NCBI GenBank assembly: GCA_037176705.1
Contig: CM073887.1
Location: forward strand, 27,097,501-27,161,500
Source: Molossus alvarezi
Lineage: Eukaryota > Chordata > Mammalia > Chiroptera > Molossidae
DNA: 64,000 bases
Direction: 5' to 3'
Every line of letters begins with the position of its first letter. The stretch's first letter is position 1. Both the position numbers and the translations under genes were made by a program. Below are positions 23,588 through 34,329 of this stretch, one piece after another. The notes below the pieces were generated by a model. The model did no database searches. It was not told where the DNA came from and saw only the letters and a list, made by a program, of their open reading frames with translations.

Positions 23588-23846
23588 ATACCACATACAA
23601 CATGGTCTCTTCTGGGATTTTGAACACGAGTATCTTCATCACTGGGAGCAGTGTGGCGTTAAATACAGGAGAGGGTGACAGGAAAACTGGGCAACAGCTG
23701 GTGGCCAGGAATCTTCTTGGAAGCTCCTGCAGCCTTCCACAGAGACCAAGGACTGAGCAGACCTCAGCTTCTCACTTTTCCTAGCTCCTGGAGGATCACA
23801 CTGTCTATCTCTTCAGACACCTTCACTGCACAATGGACTTTGTGTG
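23588..23846 (+). pseudogene. Truncated TRIM60-like 5' exon (fragment a)
   Basis: After a good acceptor (AG 23586-23587) this matches the 5' UTR part of exon 2 of the other copies through the start codon. The CDS then ends after Met-Asp-Phe-Val at a TGA, where homology jumps directly into the next promoter block. A 5' UTR frame is open from an ATG at 23601 for about 61 codons, but this frame is also open in related UTRs without an ATG, so it is not taken as coding. Confidence 0.8.
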
Positions 23847-25540
23847 ATCGTTTGCATGTAATAAATGTTTGGAGTTTAAGGAATATGGACGATGTGAACC
23901 ATAATTGAAAAGAAATATAAAAAGTAAAAGAAACTGGGTAAAATATTGGGCAATCAATATGAGTACTAATTTCTCTAATAAGCAATTCTCCCATAATAAA
24001 TTATGAAACCGAATTTTAGAGTTCAAAGAATCCTTCTCAGTGAAAGTAACAACCAGGCTGGGATGTGAAGAAAGAATGCCAGTACCAGGGGTAAACGCTG
24101 GATTTGGGGCGAGGGGCTGCCATGGACAAACCTGCCTGTGCAGGAGTCCTGGGGCAGACGGGGGATGTCCTGAGAGTGGACTGAGGGGAGGACCGCCCAG
24201 GGCTGGAGACCACAGGAGGCCGACACTGGTGGGCTCAGAGTTACACATGCCCAGGTGAGGAAAGAAACAGGCCTTCCTTAGCCTTTCAGACTTCATTTCC
24301 TTCATCAGCAAAGATGGGATTAAAGGGTACTGAGAAAGTCAAGGGGGGATCACAAATGAGATCATGCATACGAACTGTCCTCTGCTGACCTGATTAAATT
24401 AGAGGAGATCCATCGTCCTCATCAACCGCCACGTCTGGACATCCACTAATCCCGACCCTGGTGAGGGCGGAGCCAGAAGCCATCCCTGAGCAGAGCCCTA
24501 ATAGCTCCGCCCTTCTAGAAGTATATATAAAGCAGGGTCACAACAGTAACTCCACTACTGGTACAAGACTGCCTTCGGAGACCCTTCCTGGAGGCTCACT
24601 TCACAGACTCGCCCATAGAAAGCTGGTACCAGGTGAGCTGGGAATCCAGAGGAAGGGGGCGGGGCCTGCGTGCACTGAGGGAGCACTGGTTTGCTTTGTG
24701 GCTAATCTAGCAGGTGTGGTCCCCACAGGCAAGCAGGTCCTACCTTGCATTCAGGTTATTTTAAGATGCACACTTCTACAGTTGATCGGGTCCCTATGTG
24801 AGCCTGTCCTAACTCACCTAAATACTTGCTAAAACTGCAGAAGCCATGATCCCAACCTGAGCTAAGGGGTGATTAACATCTGTGTGTGAGAAAGCACCCA
24901 GAGGCGTTGGTCAGAAGGCTCGCGTGGAATAGCTTTCCAGAGTGTCTCATGTGTGTTGTGTTAATTTCTTATTGTTGAAATCCAGAGGTTCCAAGAAATT
25001 GATCTAAATTTCTGTGTATACTGACACCCAACGGAAAGAGAAACTGAGTGTTGTTTTTCTTGTTCCATGTGTCTCTGAATAAACAGAGAATCAAAAACCC
25101 ATCCCCAATGACACAGGTAGTCTGAAATCAAACCTGGAATCCAACCCCCATAAGAACAAGCAGATGGCACGTCACTGCCTGCCTTGGTCTCTGCTCATTC
25201 CCGCACTGGGAGATTTGCTGGGTGGGGATGGGAAGTGGGGACAGAGAAGCAGACATGGATTTGGAGTCGGGGAGAAAGAGGGCCGATTTGAAACAACTCT
25301 GAGGAGGACAATGGATGGAGTGGATCTGAGAACTGTGAGATGAAGGGAAAGAGACGAGGTTTAAAGGGAGTAGGAGAAACTGGTTTGGCTGTAAGACAGC
25401 AGAGACACATTTAACATTTCAAAGGTAAGTATCTAAGGAAAAATATCTTTTATCAATCAAAGAATATTTTATGCATCCATAGTAGGAGGGAGAATATTAT
25501 AAAGAACCCAGGAGTAAAAAACCCAAGTGCTATAACTGTA
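23847..25540 (+). repeat. Promoter block, copy X3 (intact)
   Basis: It begins directly after the four-codon truncated TRIM frame and contains the intact TATA box and exon 1 used by copy 3. It shares closely matching sequence with X5 throughout. Confidence 0.78.
24500..24632 (+). promoter_or_regulatory. TRIM promoter with TATA box and non-coding exon 1 (drives copy 3)
   Basis: A GC-box-like CTCCGCCC lies at 24505-24512 and TATATATAAA at 24522-24531. Exon 1, without ATG, ends at 24632 before GTGAGC. The acceptor for the coding exon is at 25940-25941. Spacing and sequence are shared with the blocks at 10270 and 40205. Confidence 0.7.
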
Positions 25541-25609
25541 AACGTTTGGCCCCTCCTCATCTATAGTCCTGTCACCTTCCTCCGTTTTCTTTACCCCTCA
25601 CCAGAGTGT

Positions 25610-25818
25610 GTGTTTATTGATTTGAGAGAGACTGGGAAAGTGAGAGAGTGAGTAGGAGAAAGAAAGAAAATATCCATGTGAGAGAAACAGCGATTGATTG
25701 CCTGCTATACTCCCTGACAGGAGATTCACCCAAAACCTAGGTATGTGTCCTGAATCAAAGGCATGACCCTTCGGTGTGAGGGCAGACACTGTAACCCATC
25801 TGAACCAAACGGGCCAGA
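25610..25818 (-). mobile_element. SINE in intron of copy 3
   Basis: Antisense SINE ending AACGGGCCAGAGA. The sister is at 41310-41520. Confidence 0.65.
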
Positions 25819-25950
25819 GACGCTAACTCCTTATGTATGGTCCTAAGTAATTTTGTTGACCTTATATGTTCTTCATACAGAGCAAGAAGGATTAATGCTG
25901 ATAGAACTGTCCTTTAAATGGTAATGTTGTTTTGTGCACAGATACCACAT

Positions 25951-26016
25951 ATGACTTGGACTCTGCTGGTTTTTTTACCACGAATATCTTCCTCACTGCG
26001 AAGAGTGTGGCATTAA
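25951..26016 (+). promoter_or_regulatory. 21-codon upstream ORF in the copy 3 5' UTR
   Basis: An ATG ten bases into exon 2 opens a short frame ending at TAA, well before the main ATG at 26193. Copy 4 has the same uORF at 41652. It could lower main-frame translation. There is no sign that the peptide itself is conserved for function. Confidence 0.4.
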
Positions 26017-26192
26017 ATACAGGAGAGGGTGACAGGAAGACTGGACATCATCTGGTGGCCGGGACTCTTCTTAGAAGCTCCTACAGCCTTAAACAGAAAC
26101 CAAGGACTGAGCAGACCTCAGCTTCTCTCTTTTCCTAGCTCCTGGGAAACACTGACTGAAGAGTCTCTGCAGAGAGACAGCTTCACGGCACA

Positions 26193-27569
26193 ATGGACCT
26201 TGAGGTCTCCCTGGCTGAGCTCCAAGCAGAGGCCAGCTGCCCCGTCTGCCTGGATTACCTCACAGACCCAGTGACCATTGAGTGTGGGCACAACGTCTGT
26301 GGCTCCTGCATCCACCAGCGCTGGGAAGGTCTACAGGACATCTTCCCCTGTCCTGTCTGCCTCCACCACTGCCCTGACAGGGACTTCAGGAGGAACCCCC
26401 AGCTACGTCACATGACTGATATGGTTAAGCAGATTCCCACCATGAGAAAAAAGAGGAAAAGGCAAGAGATTCCCCTGTGTGAGCAGCACAAAGAGGATCT
26501 GATCCTGTTCTGTGAGAAGGACCTGGAGCTGTTGTGTCCCCAGTGCACAGACTCCTCCAACCACAGGGGTCACCCCCTGATGCCCATTGAGGAAGCTGCA
26601 GCCAGTCACAGGAGGAAGCTCAAAAGCTACCTGGGGCCCCTGAGAGAGCAGATGGAAGATACTGAAAAGGGGTTGGAAATGCAAATCTCGAAAGGTTTTG
26701 ATTTGAGATGGAAGATGGAAAATCGAAGGAGTGAATTGTATTCTGAAGCTGGACTATTTAAGTATTTGTTAGAAAAGGAGCAAGATGAAATTCATATGAG
26801 TTTGGTAGCTGAAGAGAAAGGTATTCAGGAAAATGTAATTGAAGGAAAAACTCAAATATCGAACCACAGTTCCATATTAATTAATCTCCTGAGTGAAATT
26901 ATCAGTAAGGGTTTGCAGACAGACCTGGATTTACTCACAGGTATTGAAAGTATCCATAACAGGTATGAGAACCTAGAGACCCCAGCAGTCTTCTCCTATG
27001 AATTAAAGAGGGTGAGTCTCACTCTCCCCCCACACTATTTTGGCCTGCATAAAATGATGAGCACATTTCAGGTAGATTTGTCACTGGATCCTGAAACTGC
27101 CCATCCAAGTCTCATTATCTCCAGAGATGGAAAGAGTGTGACATATAGCACAGTAGATGGTCTTCATGATCACCAGGCCTTTACTCGTTATCCAGCTGTC
27201 CTGAGCTCCGAGGGCTTTGCTGCTGGCAGGCATTTCTGGCAGGTGGGAATAGGAGGCCTAGGTGCATGGTCCTTAGGTGTGTGTAAAGAATCTTTCCCGA
27301 GAAATGCTCTTATGTCACCAACCCCAAGAAATGGCTGCTGGCAAATTGAGCTTCTGACTAGTACATTTGGCTCCCAGGAATTAGAAAACACTAGACATAT
27401 TGGCATTTTTCTGGACTATGAGTTGGGAGAAGTTTCATTTTATGATTTAAAGAATCGATCACATTTGTATACGTTCAGTGACAGTTTTGCAGAAAAACTT
27501 ATGCCTTATTTCTCTAGTGCACCTTCTTCAAAGTCACTTACAATGAGGATAGTCAGAGAAGAATGCTGA
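26193..27569 (+). CDS. TRIM60-like: TRIM60-like E3 ubiquitin ligase, copy 3 (458 aa)
   Basis: Intact RING (C16, C19, C31, H33, C36, C39, C53, C56), B-box 2, coiled coil and PRY-SPRY, with the same layout and length as copy 1. The coiled coil differs clearly from copies 1 and 2 (for example KMENRRSELYSEAGLFKYLLEKEQ). The SPRY loop after NGCWQI also differs (ELLTSTFGSQELENTRH). The gene model is complete in the window: TATA box 24522-24531, exon 1 ending at 24632 with a GT donor, acceptor AG at 25940-25941, AATAAA at 27631. It has the shortest intron of the array (about 1.3 kb). It is the most complete candidate for an expressed member. Its role as a ubiquitin ligase follows from family knowledge; the target is unknown. 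Confidence 0.93.
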   Translation: MDLEVSLAELQAEASCPVCLDYLTDPVTIECGHNVCGSCIHQRWEGLQDIFPCPVCLHHCPDRDFRRNPQLRHMTDMVKQIPTMRKKRKRQEIPLCEQHKEDLILFCEKDLELLCPQCTDSSNHRGHPLMPIEEAAASHRRKLKSYLGPLREQMEDTEKGLEMQISKGFDLRWKMENRRSELYSEAGLFKYLLEKEQDEIHMSLVAEEKGIQENVIEGKTQISNHSSILINLLSEIISKGLQTDLDLLTGIESIHNRYENLETPAVFSYELKRVSLTLPPHYFGLHKMMSTFQVDLSLDPETAHPSLIISRDGKSVTYSTVDGLHDHQAFTRYPAVLSSEGFAAGRHFWQVGIGGLGAWSLGVCKESFPRNALMSPTPRNGCWQIELLTSTFGSQELENTRHIGIFLDYELGEVSFYDLKNRSHLYTFSDSFAEKLMPYFSSAPSSKSLTMRIVREEC

Positions 27570-27694
27570 AGCACCTTGTAAACTATTCTGTGTGTGGTAC
27601 TTTCTGCCTATGTTAACAGAGTGTACTTGTAATAAAAATTCAAGTTTATTTTTGATGTTTGCTGATGTATTTTTTTTACAAAATACGTTTTTAT

Positions 27695-28577
27695 TGCCCT
27701 TGCCTGTTTGTCTCAGGGGTTGGAGCGTCCACCTGTGGACCAAGGGGTCCTGGGTTTGATTCCAGGTCAATGACACGTATGTGATACCTCGGTTCTCGAA
27801 CGCCTCGGTTTTCGACCAAATCGGTATTCGACCAGGAGATTCGAGAAACTTTTGTCTCGGAATCCGAACAAATATTTGGAACTCGAACTTCCGAGATGAG
27901 CCGAGTTGAGCCGAATGGCGTTCATTCGGCCCAGCGCGCCTTGCTCGCGTCATCAGTGTGCGTGCAGAGAGAGTCACGCTTTGTGGAGAGAGTCACGCTT
28001 TACCCTGAATTTAACCCTTAGACATACTGTACACTTTTATTTCTTGTTGAGACTTATGTTTTTCTACATATTATATACAAATTAAGCCAGTAAATAGGCA
28101 TTTTCTGGGGCTTGGAACGAATTAATCCAGTTTCCATTATTTCCTATTGGTTTCATTGCTTCGGTTCTTGAACAATTTGGTTCTCGACAGTCCTCCTGGA
28201 ACGAATTATGTTCGAGAACCGAGGTATCACTGGTACCTGCATTTCAGGTTTGATCGTCGATCCCAGTCAAGCTGGTGCACATTGACGTTTCTCTCTCTTT
28301 CTCTCCCTTCCTCCCCTGCCATCTTACAATGAATAGTAAAATATTCTTGAGTGAGAGTTAACAATAAATACATTTAAAAAGTGTTTTTATTGATATTTAG
28401 AGACAGGGAGAGGTAGAGAGACAAACATCGATCGGCTGCTTGCAGTATCTATACTTAGTGGGTATCAAACCCCTAACTTGGGTATAACCTAGGTATGTGC
28501 CCTGACCGGGAATTGAACTGGTGACTTTTCGGTGGATAGGCTGACACTCAGAGAACAGGCCCACACGGCTCAGGCCT
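27695..28577. mobile_element. SINE pair 3' of TRIM copy 3, split by a DNA transposon
   Basis: The + SINE (27695-28370) holds the Tigger-like element 27780-28233. The - SINE follows at 28380-28577. Confidence 0.8.
27780..28233. mobile_element. Tigger-like (Tc1/mariner-class) non-autonomous DNA transposon, 454 bp
   Basis: Terminal inverted repeats of about 20 bp (GTGATACCTCGGTTCTCGAA and its complement) are flanked by a TA duplication (27778-27779 and 28234-28235). It interrupts a VES SINE whose halves rejoin exactly when the element and one TA are removed. The uninterrupted SINE is present at 43440 in the sister unit. No transposase frame is present. The terminal sequence and TA target fit the pogo/Tigger group; the exact family is not determined. 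Confidence 0.85.
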
Positions 28578-28960
28578 ATGCTGACGACTTTTAACCCTCA
28601 CTCCTCTGTCTTCAGCCTTTGTCCCACATCTGATCAAGCCCTTAGGACAGGCTGAGTGCTCCTTCCCAGGCTGAGGGGCAGTTCTAATCCAGACCCTGCC
28701 TGCAGAGGAACTGTCCCCTGAGAGCCCCCTCCACCCACCAAGTCCCCAAGCTAGTTGTTTTTCTCCCTTCTCTCCCGCTGGTTTGGGACCTGTACCTACC
28801 CCGCTCTCCACATAAAGCCTCGTGAAGTGAGCAATACGCCATTTCATACCCCCTTGGTGTGTGTTTGTGGTGGTGATAAGGTTGACACCAGAAGCAAACT
28901 GAGTGGATTGGGTTTAGCCTCTGTGGTGTGAACATAACAGTATTGCTTAGAATGTCACAT
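28575..28960 (+). repeat. Duplicated 3' flank block, unit 3
   Basis: Third copy of the block at 4110-4500, lying 3' of TRIM copy 3. Confidence 0.6.
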
Positions 28961-28989
28961 GATCCCAGGTTATTTTATTTTTAAAAAAT

Positions 28990-29200
28990 TTTTTTCTTTA
29001 TTGATTTTTAAAGAGAAAGGAAGGGGGGAGAGAGAGAGAGAGAGAGAAACATCTGTGAGAGCGAACATTGATTGTGTGCCTCCTGCCTGCCCTCCACCAG
29101 AGATTTGGCCCATAACCTGGGCATGTGCCCTGACGGCTAATCGAACCGGCGACCTCTTGGTGCAGGGTCGACACTCAACCACTGAGCCATACTGACCAGG
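28990..29200 (-). mobile_element. SINE
   Basis: Antisense SINE with GAGAGAGAGAAACATCTGTG and ACTGAGCCATACTGACC. Confidence 0.7.
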
Positions 29201-29214
29201 CTATTTTATTGTAT

Positions 29215-30155
29215 TAAAAAAAAAAGATGTGTTTTCATGATCTCACTTATTTGTGGAATATAATGAACATAACAGTGTGAGAAATTGGGTAGACCCAGAG
29301 ACGTGGAAGTAAGGTACAGTCTGACAACCTTCAGAAGAGGGGGTGGTGGGGGAGGGAAGAGATAAACCACAGAACTTATATGCATGTACCCATAACCGTT
29401 GGACACAGAAACAAAGTCGGGTATGCAGTAGAGGGGATGGGGAGGAGGGTGTCAATGGGGAAAAAAAAGGAGAAACATCTGTAACAAAAATAAATTAATG
29501 AAAAATTTATAAAACTAAATGTGTTTTTATTGTTTTGGGTTTTTTTTAAATGGAAGGGAGAAATAGAAATATCAATGTGAGGGTGTGGGAGGGGTGGGAA
29601 GAGATAAGTCAAAGAACTTACACGCATATAAGCACAATCAATCCACAGGGACGATAGGCTGGGGAAGACAGGAGGGGGGGGTGGGAGCTTGAAAGAAGGG
29701 TCCATGGGGTAAAATGGGGGCATCTGTAATACTTTCTACAATAAAAAAAAAATAGTCCAGCTGGTGTAGCTCAATGATTGAGCATTGACCCATGCACCAA
29801 GAGGACTCCAGTTTGATTCCCGGTCAGGACATATGCCCAGGTTGTGGGCCAAATCCCCAGTGGGGAACATGCAGGAGGCAGCCGATCAATGTTCTCCCTC
29901 ATCAATGTTTCTATCTCTATGTACCTCTCCTTTCTTGTCTCTCTAAACCAATAAAGTAAAAAAAAAAAAAAAAAAATTAAAAAGGTAAAAAAAACCCAAA
30001 AAACATTGATTTGGGAAACACCGATCAGCTGCCTCCTGCACACCCCTACTGGAGATTGAGCCTGAAACCCAGGCATGTTCTCTGACTGGGATTCAAACCG
30101 GGACTTCTCAGTCCAAGGGACAATGCTCAATCCACCGAGTCACTCTGGTTAGGCC
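29215..30155. mobile_element. Cluster of L1 3' ends and SINEs, unit 3
   Basis: L1-type 3' ends lie at 29220-29500 (CATGATCTCACTTATTTGTG, AAACCACAGAACTTATATGC) and 29560-29750. They are followed by a + SINE (29757-29965, with an A-run) and a - SINE (29997-30155). Confidence 0.65.
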
Positions 30156-30164
30156 AAGTGTATT

Positions 30165-31205
30165 TGTATTTTTATTTTTCAAATTACAAGAGAACATTTA
30201 TTTAGTAAATCATTAAGGTAGAAGAAGTAATTTAGAGAAGAAATGAGATTAGGAAACAAGTTATGGAGGCAAAGGAAGGGCCCTTGGAGTTTGGAAGTGA
30301 GGAAGCTCAAGGTGATGCACCAGAGGGGAGGTGGGGAGGGTGAAGGGAGAGGGGAGAGGAATGGCACCCCTGTGCCCCCAATGCAGTGTCCTGGGTCCTA
30401 AGGGCTTTCAGGGTGGAGTTTAGGGCAGGTCCCAAGGGAAGATCTCAATAAAATATTCAGCAGCTTGCCAGGTGTGTCCTTTCAGGTTCTAGATCTCCCC
30501 TGATTGATTGGCTGGAGCCAGGGCTGGGGTGATTCTATGCAGCTGGGCCTGAAGTCAGCTGTGGTGTTGCTTGACTGGTTTTACAGCTTTTCTGGGCCTA
30601 GACCAGCCCACAGCCCTTACCCTGCTCCTGTCTTATTGAACTGCCTTCCCCAAAGGAACCCCTTGTACTATGTGAGGACATCCTGCATAGGAGGGGTGGC
30701 CTGTCCCCTCACATGGTCACAGTTTAATTCCTGGGATTTTCTGTTCACAGGAAGCATGGTGTATTTGTGCTTGTTTTCTAACTGCCATAAGACAGGGCGC
30801 TTTATCCTTCATTTTCTGAAAGTATTTATAACATTTTATTTGTGAGTCCCCTTTTCACCTGGGAAAGGCATGCAAATCTATGACAAATTCTTTGCAATTA
30901 TACTATTTACACATTTTTAGAGAGAGAGGCCCAGGAGAGAGAGAGAAACATTAATGAGAGAGAACACTGATTGGCCACCTCCTGCATGCCCCCCACTGGG
31001 GATCAGGACCACAACCTGGGCATGTGCCCTGACCGGGATTCCATAAAAGTATTACATCACTGGTCCTCCCACAAATATCTGCCACAAATCACTCTCTCTC
31101 TCTCTCTCTTTTTTTACATTGAGGTGACACTGACTATTTAAAAACAATACATGAAATAGATCTACATAGAAAACATGAAAAATATCTCCAGATATACTTA
31201 AAAAA
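30165..31205 (+). repeat. Duplicated flank block E, unit 3
   Basis: Third copy of the block, 3' of TRIM copy 3, with a truncated SINE at 30915-31045. Confidence 0.6.
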
Positions 31206-31414
31206 TTTTTTTAAATTGATTTTAGAGAAAGACGAAGGGAGAGGTAGAGAGAGAAATATCGATGTGAGAGAGAAACATGGACCAGTTGCCTCCCGTATGC
31301 CCACTGACTGTGGATCAACCCACAACTTGGGTAGGTGCCCTGACCAGGAATCGAACCTGAGACCATTTGGTGCATGGGATGACCCGGAATGAACTGAGCC
31401 ACACTGGCCAGGAC
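30915..31414 (-). mobile_element. Two antisense SINEs
   Basis: 30915-31045 is truncated at its head side. 31205-31414 is a nearly full element ending GCCACACTGGCCAGG. Confidence 0.65.
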
Positions 31415-34000
31415 CAGGTGTACATTTAAAGCTGTAAACAAGTAAAATTACTAAATAAATAATTTTTAAAAATAACAAAATAAAAAGACAAAGAACATAG
31501 CACATTCATAATGTAAAATCATCAAAGAAGAACTTTTTTTGCTTGTATATTGGTAAATAAATAGTACATTCCTGGAAATTACAGAAGTAACAGAAAAATT
31601 GTATTGCTGTAAAAATAGCCTGGGATCAAAAAGCAGTTTGCTTTTCTGTATATCCTACTATAGTATGTGGGCCTTTACCAAATTTTTTATATAGTTACTT
31701 TTGACATTTAATATGTATATCAATACAACTTTATTTGGCATTCACTGGGAAATTGCTGGTATGCAGGTTATTGTGTTGCTGATTAAAGGCAAACTATGAT
31801 CCTAGTCACAGAACAGACAGCTATACACATGGAAAAAGTCTCAAACCACATTGTCTCTCTCTGTTTTCCGGACTGTCAGTTTTCTGTTGGTGAAAACTCC
31901 TGATGAGATCTTTGCATCTAGGCTTCTAACACACTGCCTCCAATCTAGAAATGTTTGTAAAACGTCTGCTGGGTGAATAATTAAATTAATACCTCATTGG
32001 GATTGATGAGATTAGGAAGGGCAATAGGGTGAAGAGATGAACATTGGTTTGTTTTCAGCTTCTGTGTGAATGAAGGCACCAGGAGCAATAGGTAGAACAT
32101 ATCAGAGTCTCCATCTATTTCAACACAGAGGTTGTGTTATTGAGCCCCTAGGGAAGCCTGAATCTGCTCCCACCCTGAAACTACTTCCTTGAATATCCTG
32201 CAGTGTGATGGAGGCTGTAAATGTCTGGTGGACCCTGGTATGCCTGCAGCCCTGGGATGAAAAACCAAATATATCCATGAAGTACAGAGGCATGGGAAAG
32301 ACCCTGGGGAATGCCCCACATCTGAAAGGATGGAGAGGGAGAAACGACCCTGCTAAGCAGACTGAGGAAGTGCGTTCTGAGACCAGTCAGCAAGATCTAG
32401 TTCCTCACAGAGAAAGAAAACTCAAATGCACGCAGAAACTATTCCAGTGTTGGAAACGAAAATCACGAATAACATTTGGAAATCATTTGAGAGCAGTGGT
32501 AGAGAGGTAAAGGACAGATGATTCTTGTTGAGAAGGGAGGAGATGAAGAAACATATTCTGTAAGTCTCTAGGTCCATAAGATATTTTTAAAGTGGGAATC
32601 ATTGTTTTTTGGGGAGCCAGTGTCACAGGTAAAATAATCAGGTTTCTGTGTTTCATGATAGAGTCATTGCATATAGTTCCTCTACCATATTATAGATGAA
32701 CGAAATGATCATCACTTGAAGTAGTAATAGCTATCATGTACTTTTCCTTTCCAAGTTCTAGGTACTGTTTTTAAAATGTTGGCTTGTATTAAATCACTTA
32801 ATTGTGACAGCATTAATTCTGTAGCCATCTGGCAGCTAACGCTAAATTCAATCCCCTTGTAAGGGGTAAATTCCCAGGCCAATGATCTGGTCTTTTCCCA
32901 CTAAATTATGTAGCATCATGATGGTTACTCCCTTAAGAGCAAAGCAGAAAATAGAGTCTGTGTTTGCTTGTTTGCACATACATGTGTAATGTTCTGGAGA
33001 ACAACAGGGATAGATTTATATATAACATATTGTTTTATTTTTTGGATTAAGGATCAGCAATATAAGACCCACTGGCACCTGTGTAGAGTCAGCATGTCAG
33101 CAATCACCACACACCTTGCCCTCTTCTTGCATCAAAACCCTTTTGGGATTTTACCTTCTCCAATTTACTCATCACTGTTAAGATTCCCACCCTCGACCTC
33201 TAGCTAAGATATGTCTTGTAAACGTCAGGATTTCCAACTGCATTCTGCACTTCTCTGCTCGGCTCTCTCAATGAGATCCAACATGGTAGCCCTATATGAC
33301 CAATATTTAAATTCAGTTTCTCTCCAAACCTCCCCTTCTGTACTGTTTTCTACCTCAAAAGTGGCAGTTTAAATCACCCAACGGTCCAAACTGTGACCTG
33401 GAGACTTCCTTCCCTCCGTCACTCTTCATAGCCAAGCAAGCACCAATTTGTACACATCCACTTTTAATCCACTGACAGCAGTCTAGATCGGGTCCACAGC
33501 ATTTTTCACGCCCACCACTCCAGTGTCCCCCACCTGGCCTCCCAACATCCTCGTCCCACCACACCCTTAGGGAAAATGCCCACAGAACACTCTGAGGAGG
33601 TCACTCTCTTGGGTTTGGGATAGAAACCCTCTGACCTTTGTTGGACTCCTCCCCTGCAACCCATCCTGCCCTACACATGGGAAGGTAAGTTCTGCCCGAG
33701 GCATCGGTTTTCCTCAATGAAGAGGCACAGTGGCTTTTCTTAGTCCAGTTTCATTTGGGCATCTCAGGTGTTCTCCTTCGTCTGCCAATGCTAACTTTTT
33801 TTTTTTTCTCAGAATGGGATCCAAGGAACACAATAAGTAAGCATGCTGCACAAAACTGTTTCTTGTCCAGGATGTATGCTCACTGCTTATGTACCCAGGT
33901 CCCTGATGATGCAACAGGGACTGTACATGCCTGGTGACATATCCACGAGCGCTTTGCACACTCTGAAATTCACTTTCTCCATTCTAACAATGAAAAGGAA
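31415..34000. other. Gene-free stretch, unit 3
   Basis: Low-repeat, AT-leaning sequence without any protein I recognise. Short frames such as 32205-32510 lack family resemblance and partners elsewhere in the window. It has no counterpart in unit 4, where block H follows the 3' flank much sooner. Confidence 0.5.
32710..32880 (+). repeat. MIR-like ancient SINE
   Basis: GTTCTAGGTACTGTTTTTAA and TTAAATCACTTAATTGTGAC resemble the MIR core. Weak but plausible. Confidence 0.4.
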
Positions 34001-34200
34001 CATTCCTTATCTATAATGAGACCTGAACTAAAGAGAGAAAGGGGGTGGGGAGGAAGAAGAGAGTATGGGGGCATAAATGGTGATGAAAGGAGACTTGATT
34101 TGGGGTCGTGAACACACAATACAATATAAAGATGATAGAAGTTTATACCTGAATTGTATATAATTTTATTAACAAATGTCACACCAACAAATTCAATATG
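34000..34200 (+). mobile_element. Retrotransposon 3' end (L1-like)
   Basis: AGGAGACTTGATTTGGGG followed by ACACACAATACAATAT and a TATATAATTTTATTAAC end resembles a widespread mammalian L1-type 3' terminus. The family is not fixed. Confidence 0.45.
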
Positions 34201-34329
34201 AAATATAAAGAAACACTAAAATGAACAAAAAGAGAGGTTTTTGATTAGACTGTCTTCAGTTGGCTTTAGGGTAGCTAGAAAATGGAATGTGTGGGGTGAC
34301 GGTGTGCTGGGGTGATGGGTGCTGGGTGT

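Noticed and set aside
23578..23784. Conserved 60-70 codon frame in the 5' UTR of several TRIM copies
   Set aside because: In most copies it has no ATG within the exon, and it is closed or shifted in others; its openness follows from shared ancestry.
32205..32510. 101-codon + frame as a possible novel gene
   Set aside because: No recognisable domain, no splice or promoter context, no second copy, and length within chance for this much sequence.
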